Shown piece after piece: positions 30,486 through 39,374 of a DNA stretch of 64,000 nucleotides. The stretch is from Spirochaetota bacterium (GTDB taxonomy: Bacteria; Spirochaetota; Spirochaetia; Treponematales; UBA12059). The notes under the pieces were generated by a model. It was not told where the DNA came from. It saw nothing but the letters and a program-made list of their open reading frames with translations, and searched no databases. The position numbers and the translations under genes were made by a program. Positions within the stretch are counted from its first letter, which is position 1. Each line of letters starts with the position of its first letter. The stretch spans positions 124,001 through 188,000 of the forward strand of contig JADFDI010000004.1 of NCBI GenBank assembly GCA_018262985.1. The letters are read 5' to 3'.

Positions 30486-30532
30486 TCCGTTCTCCTTGCT
30501 ATGGAACGCGACCGCGGTCGCGCGTGGTGTCG

Positions 30533-31162
30533 TTACTGATCGCCGGCCGGAGCGTCTGCTTCCGGCGAGCCGGGGGACGCCTGGGTGCCGCCGGGCATGG
30601 CCACCTTGACCTTGGCGCAACGCACCACGCGGTCGTGCAGGCGGTAGCCGGCGAGGAACTCCTCCGATACGGTCGGCTCCTCGGAATCGCCTTGCTCGGA
30701 GGCTATCGCCTCGTGGAGGTTCGGGTCGAAGACCTGACCGGCGGAATCGAAGCGCTTGAGACCGTACTTGCTCTCGAGGAGACCGATCAGCCGGGCGTGG
30801 ATCATGCGTACGCCGTCGTGCAAGGCCGCGTAGTCGTGCCCGTGGGCGTCGGCGCTGGCCGCGGCCCGGTCGAAGTCGTCGATGACGCCGATCAGGTCCA
30901 CTATGAGGCTGGAATTCGCGAACTGGACGGCGTCGTCCTTCTCGCGGAACATGCGCTTCCGGAAATTCTCGTAGTCGGCGAGCTTCCTGAGGTACTGGTC
31001 CTTAAGCGAGGAAAGCTCCTCCTGCAAGGCCGCGTTGGCGCCTTCAAGCTCCTTGACCCGGGCCTCGAGGGCGGAAGCGTCGGCCGAGGCCGGGGATTGG
31101 CCCTCCCGATCATTCTCCGACGGCGCGTTGGCGTCGCCGCGGGTCTGCTGATGTTTCGACAT
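30533..31162 (-). CDS. grpE: nucleotide exchange factor GrpE
   Basis: A 209-residue GrpE, the exchange factor that releases ADP from DnaK. After a disordered acidic N-terminus comes a long coiled coil (about residues 35-80) with [18 protein letters not shown], then the beta domain that contacts DnaK, with [11 protein letters not shown] and [15 protein letters not shown]. The ATG at 31162 follows an AAGGTG site; a GTG two codons earlier is possible. It is first in grpE-dnaK-dnaJ, 47 bases before dnaK. Confidence 0.95.
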   Translation of the reverse strand: MSKHQQTRGDANAPSENDREGQSPASADASALEARVKELEGANAALQEELSSLKDQYLRKLADYENFRKRMFREKDDAVQFANSSLIVDLIGVIDDFDRAAASADAHGHDYAALHDGVRMIHARLIGLLESKYGLKRFDSAGQVFDPNLHEAIASEQGDSEEPTVSEEFLAGYRLHDRVVRCAKVKVAMPGGTQASPGSPEADAPAGDQ

Positions 31163-31199
31163 TGGCACACCTTGTCCGCGTAATTGATGGATTGGGGAT

Positions 31200-31229
31200 A
31201 AAGTAACGACGCGGCGCGACCAGGGTCAA
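31200..31229 (-). promoter_or_regulatory. probable grpE-dnaK-dnaJ promoter
   Basis: On the minus strand TTGACC (31229-31224), an 18-base spacer and TACTTT (31205-31200) lie 38 bases before the grpE ATG. It looks like a housekeeping promoter; no hrcA or CIRCE control is visible. Confidence 0.55.
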
Positions 31230-31278
31230 GCGGAAGGCGCGATCGGCCCGGCGGCGACCGATGGAGGGTCCGCTCTGC

Positions 31279-31306
31279 TTGACAAGGCCCCCGAGGGCGC
31301 TACCAT
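31279..31306 (+). promoter_or_regulatory. rpoN promoter
   Basis: A consensus -35 TTGACA (31279-31284), 16-base spacer and TACCAT (31301-31306) lie 45 bases before the rpoN GTG start. The bases after the -10 form a small TACC/GGTA palindrome that could be a regulatory site. Confidence 0.65.
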
Positions 31307-31351
31307 TTAAACGGTACCGCCTGAAAGGCATCGCATCCGAAAGGAGTATCC

Positions 31352-32746
31352 GTGCAGCTCCAGAAGCCGGTCCTCGCGCAGGAACAACGCCAGAAGCTCA
31401 GTCCCCAAATGATACAGAGCATCCGGCTCATGGCCCTGCCCGTGGCGGAACTCAAGGAGCAGATCGTCGCCGAGGTGGAGGCGAACCCCGCCCTCGAGGT
31501 GGTGGAGGACCGCTCCGAGGTCTCCCTGGAAAGCTTTCCCGAGGAGCGCGAGACGGAAGCGGCCGAGCAAATGTTCGACACCGCCTCCGACCCCGGCTTC
31601 GCGGGCTCCTCGCGCCGCGACGACGACGCCAAGCGCATGTTCATGGAAGGCTCCATCGCCGAGGCCGAATCCCTGCAGGACCACCTGCTCTGGCAGCTCA
31701 GGCTGCAGCCCATCTCCGCGAAAGCCCGCGAGATCGGCGAGGCCCTGATCCGCAACCTGGATGACGACGGCTTCAACCGCACCGACCCTTTCGGCCTGGT
31801 TACCGAGCTCTTCGCCCGTGAGGACGCCCTCAGGCTGGCGGAGGATACCAAGGCTGTGATCGGCGTCATCCGCTCGCTCGAGCCCGTCGGCTGCTGCACG
31901 GCCGATTACCGGGAATCGCTGCTGTCGCAGGCCGAGCTCGACCCCGACGCCCCCGAGCCGGTCCTGGCGGTGCTCCGCGACCACGTCGAGCTGCTCGAGA
32001 AGGGCAAGCACGAGGAGATCCGGAAGCGCCTCAAGCTCGACGAGGACGGCCTCGCGGAGCTCCTGGCCTACGTGAAGCGGCTCAATCCCTTCCCCGGCCG
32101 CCTTTTCTCCAAATCCGAGCCGCGCTTCGTCATTCCCGACCTGCTCGTCAAGCTAAAGGACGGCGAGTTCGTCATCGTGCTCAACGACGAGGAGATACCC
32201 GTCCTCGGCATCAACCCCTTCTTCGACCGCCTGACCGAGGAGAAGCACGACAAGTCGACGGACGCCTTCGTCAAGGACAACGTCCGGCGGGCGCGCTTCT
32301 TCATCCAGAGCCTCCACCAGCGGAACAAGACCCTGCTCAAGGTGGCCAAGGCCGTGGTCGAATTCCAGCGCGCCTTCTTCGGCAAGGGGCCGAAGCACCT
32401 GGCGCCGCTGACCCTCAAGGACGTGGCCCGCGAGGTGGGCGTCCACGAGACCACGGTGTCGCGCATCGCCAACCGCAAGTACGTCCAAACCGACTGGGGC
32501 ATCTTCGAGCTGCGCTATTTCTTCACCAACTCCATCTCGGGCGCCGGCTCCGGCGGCTCCCGCTTCTCCAAGGAGGGCGTCAAGCAGGTGATCAAGGAGC
32601 TCATCGGAGAGGAGACCGCCGTCATGTCCGACCAGGACATCGCGGACCTCCTGGCGCGTCGAGGCATCAAGCTGGCCCGGAGGACCGTCGCCAAGTACCG
32701 GCAGGAGCTCAACATGGACTCCTCGTTCGGCAGGCGGCACGTCTAG
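31352..32746 (+). CDS. rpoN: RNA polymerase sigma-54 factor
   Basis: A 464-residue RpoN, which recognises -24/-12 promoters and needs an AAA+ activator. Region I is glutamine- and leucine-rich (LAQEQRQKLSPQMIQSIRLM). An acidic region II follows. The core-binding domain precedes the helix-turn-helix VGVHETTVSRIANRKYVQT near residue 370, and the C-terminal RpoN box is ARRTVAKYRQELNM, nearly canonical. The start is GTG at 31352 behind AAAGGAG. An activator gene (ntrX) lies 3.6 kb downstream. I found no convincing -24/-12 promoter in the window. Confidence 0.97.
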   Translation: MQLQKPVLAQEQRQKLSPQMIQSIRLMALPVAELKEQIVAEVEANPALEVVEDRSEVSLESFPEERETEAAEQMFDTASDPGFAGSSRRDDDAKRMFMEGSIAEAESLQDHLLWQLRLQPISAKAREIGEALIRNLDDDGFNRTDPFGLVTELFAREDALRLAEDTKAVIGVIRSLEPVGCCTADYRESLLSQAELDPDAPEPVLAVLRDHVELLEKGKHEEIRKRLKLDEDGLAELLAYVKRLNPFPGRLFSKSEPRFVIPDLLVKLKDGEFVIVLNDEEIPVLGINPFFDRLTEEKHDKSTDAFVKDNVRRARFFIQSLHQRNKTLLKVAKAVVEFQRAFFGKGPKHLAPLTLKDVAREVGVHETTVSRIANRKYVQTDWGIFELRYFFTNSISGAGSGGSRFSKEGVKQVIKELIGEETAVMSDQDIADLLARRGIKLARRTVAKYRQELNMDSSFGRRHV

Positions 32747-32826
32747 AAGGCGGCGCGCGAATCCGATCCGTTTAACGGCGGCGGACCCGCGGGGGCCGCC
32801 GATCGCATCGATACCGAGGAGGCTGT

Positions 32827-33120
32827 ATGACCGTCGACGTCCGTTCCGTGCATTTCGAGCTTTCGCAAGTCAACCGGGATTTCCTCGACCGGAAGCTCGA
32901 GCGGCTCGCGTACGCGAAGGACCTCGTGGTGGACCTGCTGTTCGCGTTCACCCACGAGAAGGACTTCAAGTGCGAATGCACCGTGAATTTCCGCTGGGGC
33001 GCCCAGGCCCACCTGGTGGAGCACGACTTCGAGCTGACGGCGGGCATCGACAAGCTGATCGACCGGCTCGAGCAGAAGATCGCCAAGGAAAAGGGCAAGG
33101 TGCAGGACCGCAAGGCCTGA
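32827..33120 (+). CDS. hpf: ribosome hibernation promoting factor, short form
   Basis: A 97-residue protein of the HPF/YfiA family, which binds the 30S decoding region in stationary phase. It has the beta-alpha-beta layout with VNRDFLDRKLERLAYAKD and a basic C-terminal helix DRLEQKIAKEKGKVQDRK. The short length indicates it lacks the dimerising domain of long HPF. It follows rpoN, as in many proteobacteria, and ends at a strong terminator. Confidence 0.92.
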   Translation: MTVDVRSVHFELSQVNRDFLDRKLERLAYAKDLVVDLLFAFTHEKDFKCECTVNFRWGAQAHLVEHDFELTAGIDKLIDRLEQKIAKEKGKVQDRKA

Positions 33121-33156
33121 GCCCGGAGCGGGCGCGCCCCGCGCCCTCGAGGAGAA

Positions 33157-33187
33157 GCCGCCCGGCTGGCCGGGCGGCCTTTTTTTA
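33157..33187 (+). terminator. rho-independent terminator after hpf
   Basis: A 10-bp perfect G+C stem (33157-33166 with 33169-33178) is followed by a run of seven T. It closes the rpoN-hpf unit before the separate hprK promoter. Confidence 0.92.
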
Positions 33188-33203
33188 TCCCCGGCGCCGC
33201 GCG

Positions 33204-33232
33204 TTGCGAACGGTGGCGCTTCGTAGTATGCT
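33204..33232 (+). promoter_or_regulatory. hprK promoter with almost no leader
   Basis: TTGCGA (33204-33209), a 17-base spacer and TATGCT (33227-33232) precede the hprK ATG at 33242 by nine bases. The predicted leader is only about two bases, so translation would be leaderless or nearly so. Confidence 0.6.
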
Positions 33233-33241
33233 TCCCGCGGA

Positions 33242-34228
33242 ATGGACGAAAAGCGGCGCTTCACGGTACTCGACCTCCTCGACCTCGAGCTGAGGGAGCA
33301 CAACGCCCTCGACCTGCGCTGCCTCGGCGGCCGGAAAGGGCTCGTGCGCGAGATAACCGTGCCCGACATCAACCGCCCCGGCCTGACCCTGTCGGGCTTC
33401 TACGAGGCTTTCGGCGCCGAGCGCATCCAGATATTCGGGCAGGGCGAGTGCGCGTACCTGGAAAAGCTGGCCGCGGAGGGCCGTTCCGACACGCTCGAGC
33501 GCTTCTTCCAGTTCCCGATCCCTTGCTGCGTCTTCGCCAACTCCCTCCAGCCCGACCGCATCTTCATGCGGCTCGCCGAGGCGGCCGATTGTCCCGTGCT
33601 GCAGACCGAGCTCTCGTCCAGCGAGTTCTCCAGCCGCCTCCTGCGCGTGCTCTCCGACGTGTTCGCGCCGCAGACCACCATCCACGGCGTCCTGGTGGAG
33701 GTCTTCGGCATCGGCATCCTGCTGACCGGCGATTCCGGCGTCGGCAAGAGCGAAACGGCCCTCGAGCTGATCGAGCGCGGCCACCGCCTGGTGGCCGACG
33801 ACGTGGTCGAGATCCGCTGCGTGAACGGCAACGTGCTGATGGGACAGGGCGCCAACAAGGTGATCGGCCACCACATGGAGATCCGGGGGCTCGGCATCAT
33901 CAACGTCACCCACCTGTTCGGCGTCGGCGCCATCCGCGACAAGAAGCAGATACAGCTGGTCTGCGACCTCGAGCTCTGGGATCCGGAGAAGGTCTACGAC
34001 CGCATCGGCACCGACGAGAACCTGACGGAGATCCTGGAAGTCAAGGTTCCGAAGCTCGACATTCCGGTAAAGCCGGGCCGCAACATCCCGGTGATCGTGG
34101 AAACCGCGGCCATGAACGAGCGGCTCAAGAAGATGGGATACCACTCCGCGCGGGAGTTCAACCAGAACATCCTGCGCTGGCTCGAAAGCGAGAGCGCGCG
34201 GGCCGTCTATTTCGGACAGGACGACTGA
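33242..34228 (+). CDS. hprK: HPr kinase/phosphorylase
   Basis: A 328-residue bifunctional kinase/phosphorylase acting on Ser46 of HPr. The N-terminal domain is followed by the catalytic domain with His148 in TTIHGVLVEV, the Walker A loop GDSGVGKS at 163-170, and the signature MEIRGLGIINVTHLFGVGAI, which defines HprK. Its substrate gene lies 61 bases downstream. No EI or EII sugar-PTS gene is in the window, so the system may sense metabolism rather than drive sugar uptake, as in other bacteria with incomplete PTS (inference). Confidence 0.97.
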   Translation: MDEKRRFTVLDLLDLELREHNALDLRCLGGRKGLVREITVPDINRPGLTLSGFYEAFGAERIQIFGQGECAYLEKLAAEGRSDTLERFFQFPIPCCVFANSLQPDRIFMRLAEAADCPVLQTELSSSEFSSRLLRVLSDVFAPQTTIHGVLVEVFGIGILLTGDSGVGKSETALELIERGHRLVADDVVEIRCVNGNVLMGQGANKVIGHHMEIRGLGIINVTHLFGVGAIRDKKQIQLVCDLELWDPEKVYDRIGTDENLTEILEVKVPKLDIPVKPGRNIPVIVETAAMNERLKKMGYHSAREFNQNILRWLESESARAVYFGQDD

Positions 34229-34289
34229 CTCGGGCGGGGCGGCGGTTCCCGGGACCCCGCGCGAAGCGAGCGTTGACGAGGAGCGCGCG

Positions 34290-34556
34290 ATGACGGAACG
34301 CGAAGTGACGATCACCAACAGGGCTGGCATCCACGCGCGACCGGCCGCGCTCATCGTGCAAACGGCCGGGAAATTCGCCTCGCGCGTGCACCTGAAAAAA
34401 GGCACGGACTCCATCAACGCCAAGAGCATCATGGGCATCCTGACGCTCGGCGCTTCCTACGGCACGCCAATCGTCATCGCCGCCGAAGGCGCCGACGAGG
34501 CCGAGGCCGTGGAGGCCTTGGCGCGCCTCTTCGGGAACCGGTTCGAGGAGGAATGA
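34290..34556 (+). CDS. ptsH: HPr phosphocarrier protein
   Basis: An 88-residue HPr. His15 lies in RAGIHARPAA, the site for EI-type phosphorylation, and Ser46 lies in INAKSIMGILTLG, the HprK target. Both sites are kept, so it could respond to both PEP-dependent and ATP-dependent phosphorylation. The stop overlaps the start of the NtrY-like kinase as ATGA, which ties this metabolic sensor to a two-component system. Confidence 0.96.
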   Translation: MTEREVTITNRAGIHARPAALIVQTAGKFASRVHLKKGTDSINAKSIMGILTLGASYGTPIVIAAEGADEAEAVEALARLFGNRFEEE

Positions 34557-36349
34557 AAGGACGGCGTCGGGGCGGCTCGAGGACGGAAGTCCTGTCCGTC
34601 CTGATCCTGTACGTGCTGCTCTTCATCGGCTCGCTCGCGCTGGCCGGCGATTTCATGGCGCGCGACCCGGGACGCCGCGCGCCGGGCGACTACGTCGGCG
34701 TAGCGTTGCTGGCCCTCGTCCCCCTCGCCGTGATCGCCGGCCTGGTCCTGAGAACCCGCGCCCTCGCCATGGACGCGGCCCGACGGGCCTTCGGCTCGAG
34801 GCTCCGGCTCCGGCTGGCCGTCCTTTTCTTCAGCGTGGCCGCCCTGGCCTTCATCCCGACCGCGATCTTCCTCGGCAAGCTGCTGGCCTTCTCCCTGGAA
34901 GCCCCAGCCAGCGAGAATATCGCGACGGCGGTGGAGGGCGCGCGCGTCAGGACCTTCTCCGAGGACCAGGAGCGCCTGTCCAGGCTCGAGCGGCTCATGG
35001 TGCTCGACGCGCCGCGCCTGGCCGCTCGCTGGAACCTCGAAGCGCCCCGCCTCCTCGACGAGCTGGCGGCCCGCGAGCCGGCCGTCATCGGCGTGGGAAT
35101 CTACGCCGCCGACGGCCGCGAGCTCGGATGGGCGGAGCGGCCGGTCGCCCTCTTGCAGGGACCGCGATCAAGCCAGGCGGAACGGGAACGGGTGGCGGCT
35201 TCCATGAACGGGTCCGGCTTCCTGGCGCGGGAGACTGCCGGCGGACGCACGCGGATCCGCTACCGGGTCGTGATCGATCCGGCGCTCGGCATCTCCGCGG
35301 TCGCGCTGGCCGAAACCGACCGAGCCCTGGAGGAGAGCGCCGAGTCGCTCGAACTGGCCGGAACGGAGATCGCCGCCCTAAGGTCGCGCCGGGAAAGCCT
35401 GCCCATCGAACTCGCCTGGTTCATGGCGGCGTTCGCGCTGCCCGGAGCCCTGGTCGCGCTGCTCCTCGGCGTCTCGGCGGCGGATTCGATGACCAGTCCG
35501 CTCGAGGCGCTCGACGAAGCCATGCGCCTCGCCGCCGAAGGCGACCTCACCCCCCGGCTCATGGCCAAGCCCGGCGACGAGATCGCGAGCCTGCTCGCCG
35601 CCTTCAACCGCATGCTGGTCGCCGTGGCGCGATCGCGCGACGAAACCGCCGCGTCCGGCAAGGCGAGCGCCTGGCGCGAGATAGCGCGCAGCCTGGCCCA
35701 CGAGCTCAAGAATCCGCTGACGCCGATCAAGCTGTCGGCGGAGCGGGTGCTCCGCCGCTGGAGGAGCGAGCCGTCCTCGATCGGGGAAATCGTCGAGACC
35801 TCGATGATGGCGATAATAAAGGAAGTCGAGTCGATGAACGCCCTGCTGGCGGAGTTCCGCGACTTCGCGCGCCTGCCGGTGCCGGAGCCCGCCTGGATCG
35901 ACCTGGCCAGCCTGATCGAGGAAGCGGTGGCTCCCTACCGGGCATCCTATCCGGGGGTCGCCTTCGACGCGAGCGCCGTGCCGGGCGACCTCGTGCTGCC
36001 GGTCGACCGCTCGCAGCTCAGGCGGGCGGTCTCCAACCTGGTGCAGAACTCCATCGACGCCATGGACGGCCGCGGCGAAATCTCTTTCCGGGCCGACCTT
36101 GTAAAGGCCGCCGACAACCGGTATTGTAGGCTCCGCGTCCGCGACACGGGCCGCGGCGTGGCGATGGCCATTCGCGACCACATCTTCGAGCCCTACATCA
36201 GCGACAAGCCGGAAGGCACCGGGCTCGGGCTCGCCATAGTGGACCGCATCCTGCGAGACCATGGCGGCAGGATCACGCTGGAGTCGGCCGAGGGCGCCGG
36301 CGCGGTGTTCACCATCGACCTTCCCATGGACCGGAGCCTATCGACGTGA
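34553..36349 (+). CDS. ntrY: NtrY-like sensor histidine kinase
   Basis: A 598-residue membrane kinase. Two N-terminal helices (residues 12-35 and 46-65) and a third near 85-110 precede a periplasmic domain. A further helix near 285-310 leads into a HAMP domain (SPLEALDEAM, AKPGDEIASLLAAFNRML). The dimerisation helix carries His383 in SLAHELKNPLTPIKLSAERV. The ATPase domain has NLVQNSIDAMDGRG, DTGRGVA and GTGLGLAIVDRI. This is the layout of NtrY, which partners with NtrX, encoded immediately downstream with an ATGA overlap. The signal is unknown; the adjacent HPr/HprK genes hint at metabolic input (inference). Confidence 0.9.
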   Translation: MKGRRRGGSRTEVLSVLILYVLLFIGSLALAGDFMARDPGRRAPGDYVGVALLALVPLAVIAGLVLRTRALAMDAARRAFGSRLRLRLAVLFFSVAALAFIPTAIFLGKLLAFSLEAPASENIATAVEGARVRTFSEDQERLSRLERLMVLDAPRLAARWNLEAPRLLDELAAREPAVIGVGIYAADGRELGWAERPVALLQGPRSSQAERERVAASMNGSGFLARETAGGRTRIRYRVVIDPALGISAVALAETDRALEESAESLELAGTEIAALRSRRESLPIELAWFMAAFALPGALVALLLGVSAADSMTSPLEALDEAMRLAAEGDLTPRLMAKPGDEIASLLAAFNRMLVAVARSRDETAASGKASAWREIARSLAHELKNPLTPIKLSAERVLRRWRSEPSSIGEIVETSMMAIIKEVESMNALLAEFRDFARLPVPEPAWIDLASLIEEAVAPYRASYPGVAFDASAVPGDLVLPVDRSQLRRAVSNLVQNSIDAMDGRGEISFRADLVKAADNRYCRLRVRDTGRGVAMAIRDHIFEPYISDKPEGTGLGLAIVDRILRDHGGRITLESAEGAGAVFTIDLPMDRSLST

Positions 36350-37716
36350 GCAAGCCGACCATCCTCGTCGTGGACGACGAGCCGGGCATCAGGACGACCG
36401 TCCGCGAAGTGCTCGAGGACGAGCGCTACCGCGTGCTCGTCGCGGAGGACGGGCAAGCCGCCCTCGACGCCCTCGAACTCGACCCCGTCGACCTCGTCGT
36501 CCTGGACGTGTGGCTGCCGCGGGTCGGCGGCATGGACGTGCTCGCGAAGATCAAGGAATCCAGGCCCGGCCTCGAAACCATAGTGATCTCGGGACACGCC
36601 AGCGTGGACATGGCCGTCCAGGCGCTCAAGCTCGGCGCCTTCGATTTCGTCGAAAAGCCCATCAGCCTCGACCGCCTGCTCGCCGCCGTCCGGAACGCGC
36701 TCGCCATCCGCGAGCTCCGCGCGGAGAACCGCCGCTTGAAGCGCGCGGTCGCGCCGGCGCTCGAGCTGGTCGGCTCGTCGGCCGCCATGGAAACGGTCCG
36801 CTCCCTCGTGGAGCAGAGCGCCCGCTCCGACGCGCGCGTCCTCATCTCGGGCGAGAACGGCACGGGCAAGGAACTCGTCGCGCGGAGCATCCACGAGCGG
36901 TCGGAGCGTTCCGACGGACCCTTCGTGGCGGTCAACTGCGCCGCCATTCCGGACGCGCTGATCGAGAGCGAGCTGTTCGGCCACGAGAAAGGGGCCTTCA
37001 CCGACGCCGCTTCGCGCCGCATCGGCCGCTTCGAGGCGGCCCGTTCCGGCACCCTGTTCCTCGACGAGGTGGCCGACATGTCGCTGTCGGCCCAGGCCAA
37101 GGTGCTCAGGGCCATACAGGAGCTGCGTTTCGAGCGCGTCGGCGGCGAAGAGACCATCGAGGCCGACGTCCGGGTCATCGCGGCCACCAACAAGAACCTG
37201 CGCTCCGAGATCGACGCCGGGCGCTTCCGCGAGGACCTCTATTTCCGCCTGGCCGTGGTGCCGATCGAGATACCTCCGCTCCGGGAACGTCCCGGCGACG
37301 CCGTCGAGCTGGCCGAGCGCTTCCTCTCCGACGCGGCGCGTCCCGGCTCCCCGCTCCGGACCTTCTCGCTCGAGGCCGCCCGGCTGATCGCCGGCCACCC
37401 CTGGCCCGGGAACGTGCGCGAGCTCAGGAACTTCGTCGAGCGCGTGGACGTGCTGTCCGACGAGGGCAGCATCTCGGGAGAGACGGTCGCCCGACTGCTC
37501 GGCTCCGCGAGCCCCCGCTCCGTGAGGGCGCTGGTGCCGGACGAGTACCTGGACCTGCCGCTCGCCGCCGCCAAGGATCTTTTCGAACGGAATTATCTTG
37601 TTCAAAAGCTCCGCGACTGCGGTTATACTGTGGCCAAAGCGGCCGAGGCCATCGGGGTCTACCCTAGCAACCTCCATGCCAAGATCCGTAAATACGGAAT
37701 CGGGACAAACGAATGA
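36346..37716 (+). CDS. ntrX: sigma-54-dependent response regulator (NtrX/NtrC type) with GAFTDA loop
   Basis: A 456-residue regulator: receiver with Asp54 (LVVLDVWLP) and Lys104 (FVEKPI); AAA+ domain with Walker A GENGTGKE at 169-176, Walker B GTLFLDEVAD and arginine finger region further on; and a Fis-type helix-turn-helix at about 410-456 (AKAAEAIGVYPSNLHAKIRKY). Such proteins hydrolyse ATP to open sigma-54 promoters. The sigma-54 contact loop, normally GAFTGA, reads GAFTDA at 216-221. It overlaps ntrY upstream and lexA downstream by ATGA, so a metabolic sensor and the SOS repressor are translated from one message. Confidence 0.93.
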   Translation: MSKPTILVVDDEPGIRTTVREVLEDERYRVLVAEDGQAALDALELDPVDLVVLDVWLPRVGGMDVLAKIKESRPGLETIVISGHASVDMAVQALKLGAFDFVEKPISLDRLLAAVRNALAIRELRAENRRLKRAVAPALELVGSSAAMETVRSLVEQSARSDARVLISGENGTGKELVARSIHERSERSDGPFVAVNCAAIPDALIESELFGHEKGAFTDAASRRIGRFEAARSGTLFLDEVADMSLSAQAKVLRAIQELRFERVGGEETIEADVRVIAATNKNLRSEIDAGRFREDLYFRLAVVPIEIPPLRERPGDAVELAERFLSDAARPGSPLRTFSLEAARLIAGHPWPGNVRELRNFVERVDVLSDEGSISGETVARLLGSASPRSVRALVPDEYLDLPLAAAKDLFERNYLVQKLRDCGYTVAKAAEAIGVYPSNLHAKIRKYGIGTNE

Positions 37717-38312
37717 AGTCGCTGACCGAACGGCAGAACGAGGTCCTCGCCTTCATCACGGACCACGTGGAGCGGCATTCCTACCCGCCCACCATCCGCG
37801 AGATCGCCGAGCACTTCGGCATTTCCGTCAAGGGCGCCTACGACCACGTGAAGGCGCTCGAGAAGAAGGGGGCGCTCCGGCTCGGCGAGAACCGATCGCG
37901 GGCCATGGAGGTCCTCCGGCGCGAGCGGCCGGAAGGGGACGTACGCGACGTGCCCCTGCTCGGGTCGGTAGCCGCGGGCAAGCCCATCTTCGCCGACGAG
38001 AACTTCGAGGGCTCCGTCCACGTCCCGACCGAGATGACCCGCAACCGCCAGTGCTTCGCCCTCAGGGTCCGCGGCGACTCCATGCGCGACGCGGGCATCC
38101 TCGACGGAGACATCGCCGTCATCGAGGAGCGCCCGATGGCCTCCGACGGCGAGATCGTCGTGGCCATGATCGACGACGCCGTGACCCTCAAGCGCTTCTA
38201 CAGGGAGGCCGGCCGCATCAGGCTGGCCGCCGAGAACCCGGCCTACGCCCCCATCTACACCCAGGACGCCCGCGTGCTCGGCAAGCTCCGCGGGGTGATC
38301 CGCGTCTACTGA
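37713..38312 (+). CDS. lexA: SOS repressor LexA
   Basis: A 199-residue LexA. The N-terminal winged helix includes SYPPTIREIAEHFGISVKGAYDH. The self-cleavage site is Ala88-Gly89 in GSVAAGKP, with the catalytic dyad Ser123 (RVRGDSMRD) and Lys160 (AVTLKRF). RecA filaments trigger cleavage and so derepress DNA-repair genes. The ATG overlaps the ntrX stop (ATGA), an odd location, since lexA usually has its own autoregulated promoter. No LexA box was seen in the short upstream space. An internal promoter inside ntrX cannot be excluded. Confidence 0.96.
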   Translation: MKSLTERQNEVLAFITDHVERHSYPPTIREIAEHFGISVKGAYDHVKALEKKGALRLGENRSRAMEVLRRERPEGDVRDVPLLGSVAAGKPIFADENFEGSVHVPTEMTRNRQCFALRVRGDSMRDAGILDGDIAVIEERPMASDGEIVVAMIDDAVTLKRFYREAGRIRLAAENPAYAPIYTQDARVLGKLRGVIRVY

Positions 38313-38313
38313 C

Positions 38314-39333
38314 ATGGTGGTCGAGTCCGTACTCCTCCTGGCCGGCCCCGAAACGGGGCGCCGCGACCGGCGCATCGCCGAACTCAAGGGCCGCCTCGCG
38401 AAGGAGTGGGGAGAGGCCCCCGAGGAACATCGCCGCTACGCCGGCGACACCCCGGTGGAGGAACTCCTCGACCTGCTCCGGAACGGTTCGCTCTTCTCGC
38501 CCGGCAAGCTCGTGCTCGTCTTCGACGCCGAGCTCATCAAAGGCAAAGCGGCGACGGGGCCGCTGGCCGCCTATATCAAGGCTCCGGCCGAGCGCACGAC
38601 CCTCGTCCTGGTGACCGAGGGCTACGGCTTCGACAAGGCCCTCGAGGACGCCGCCGGCAAAGACCGCAAGACGACGTTTTGGGAACTCCGGGAGGACGAA
38701 AAGGAGCGACTGGCCCGCGACTGGTTCCGCGGCGCCGGGCTCCGCATCGAGGACGAGGCGCTCGACGCCCTGCTTACGCTGGTCGGAAGCGATTCCGCGA
38801 CCATCGAGGCCGAGTGCGGGCGGATCGCGGAATTCCTGGGATCCGCGGGCACCGTCGACGCCCAGACCGTCGAGCAGTACGTGGCACGCACGCGGGGCGT
38901 GGACGCCTTCGGCGTCTTCGACCTGATGGCGCGGGGGGATCTGCCGGCCGCCCTGGAAGCCCTCGACGCCGTGCTATCGGGCCGGGAAGGCTCGGGACCG
39001 GGCATCCTGGCGGGCCTCCAGTGGTCGATGCGCAGGGTTTCGAAGCTGCACGCCCTCATGGGCGAAGGCGTCGCGTTCGACGAAGCCTGCAGGCGGCTCA
39101 GGGCCACCAGCCGGAAGCAGCTATCCGGCCTCGAGGCTGCCCGGAAGCGCTGGCCGTCCGCCGTCTGCGCGGAGCTCGCGGCCTTCGGCGCCGACGTCGA
39201 CCTGGCGCTCCGTTCCGGCGGGGCCGCCTTCGAACGGCACTTCCTCTCGCTCTACGTCTACGCCTGCGCGGGCAAGCGGGCCCCCGTCGAGCTCGCCCGG
39301 AAGCCGGACTCCTTTCTCGACCCGTCGGCCTAG
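38314..39333 (+). CDS. holA: DNA polymerase III delta subunit
   Basis: A 339-residue HolA-like protein, the wrench subunit that opens the beta clamp in the clamp loader. It is recognised by the overall layout: N-terminal RRYAGDTPVEELLDLLRNGSLFS, VFDAELIKGK, then LLTLVGSDSATIEAECGRIAEFLG in domain II, and a C-terminal helical collar domain with VDAFGVFDLMARGDLPAAL. The ATG lies one base after the lexA stop. Sequence conservation of HolA is low, but the pattern is consistent along its length. Confidence 0.85.
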   Translation: MVVESVLLLAGPETGRRDRRIAELKGRLAKEWGEAPEEHRRYAGDTPVEELLDLLRNGSLFSPGKLVLVFDAELIKGKAATGPLAAYIKAPAERTTLVLVTEGYGFDKALEDAAGKDRKTTFWELREDEKERLARDWFRGAGLRIEDEALDALLTLVGSDSATIEAECGRIAEFLGSAGTVDAQTVEQYVARTRGVDAFGVFDLMARGDLPAALEALDAVLSGREGSGPGILAGLQWSMRRVSKLHALMGEGVAFDEACRRLRATSRKQLSGLEAARKRWPSAVCAELAAFGADVDLALRSGGAAFERHFLSLYVYACAGKRAPVELARKPDSFLDPSA

Positions 39334-39374
39334 CGGCGGACCGCACCGGAACCCGCGACCGGACAGGGCCGCGC

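Noticed and set aside
31163-31180. A TGGCAC element near the grpE start as a sigma-54 promoter.
   Set aside because: The -12 half (TTGC) is missing at the required spacing.
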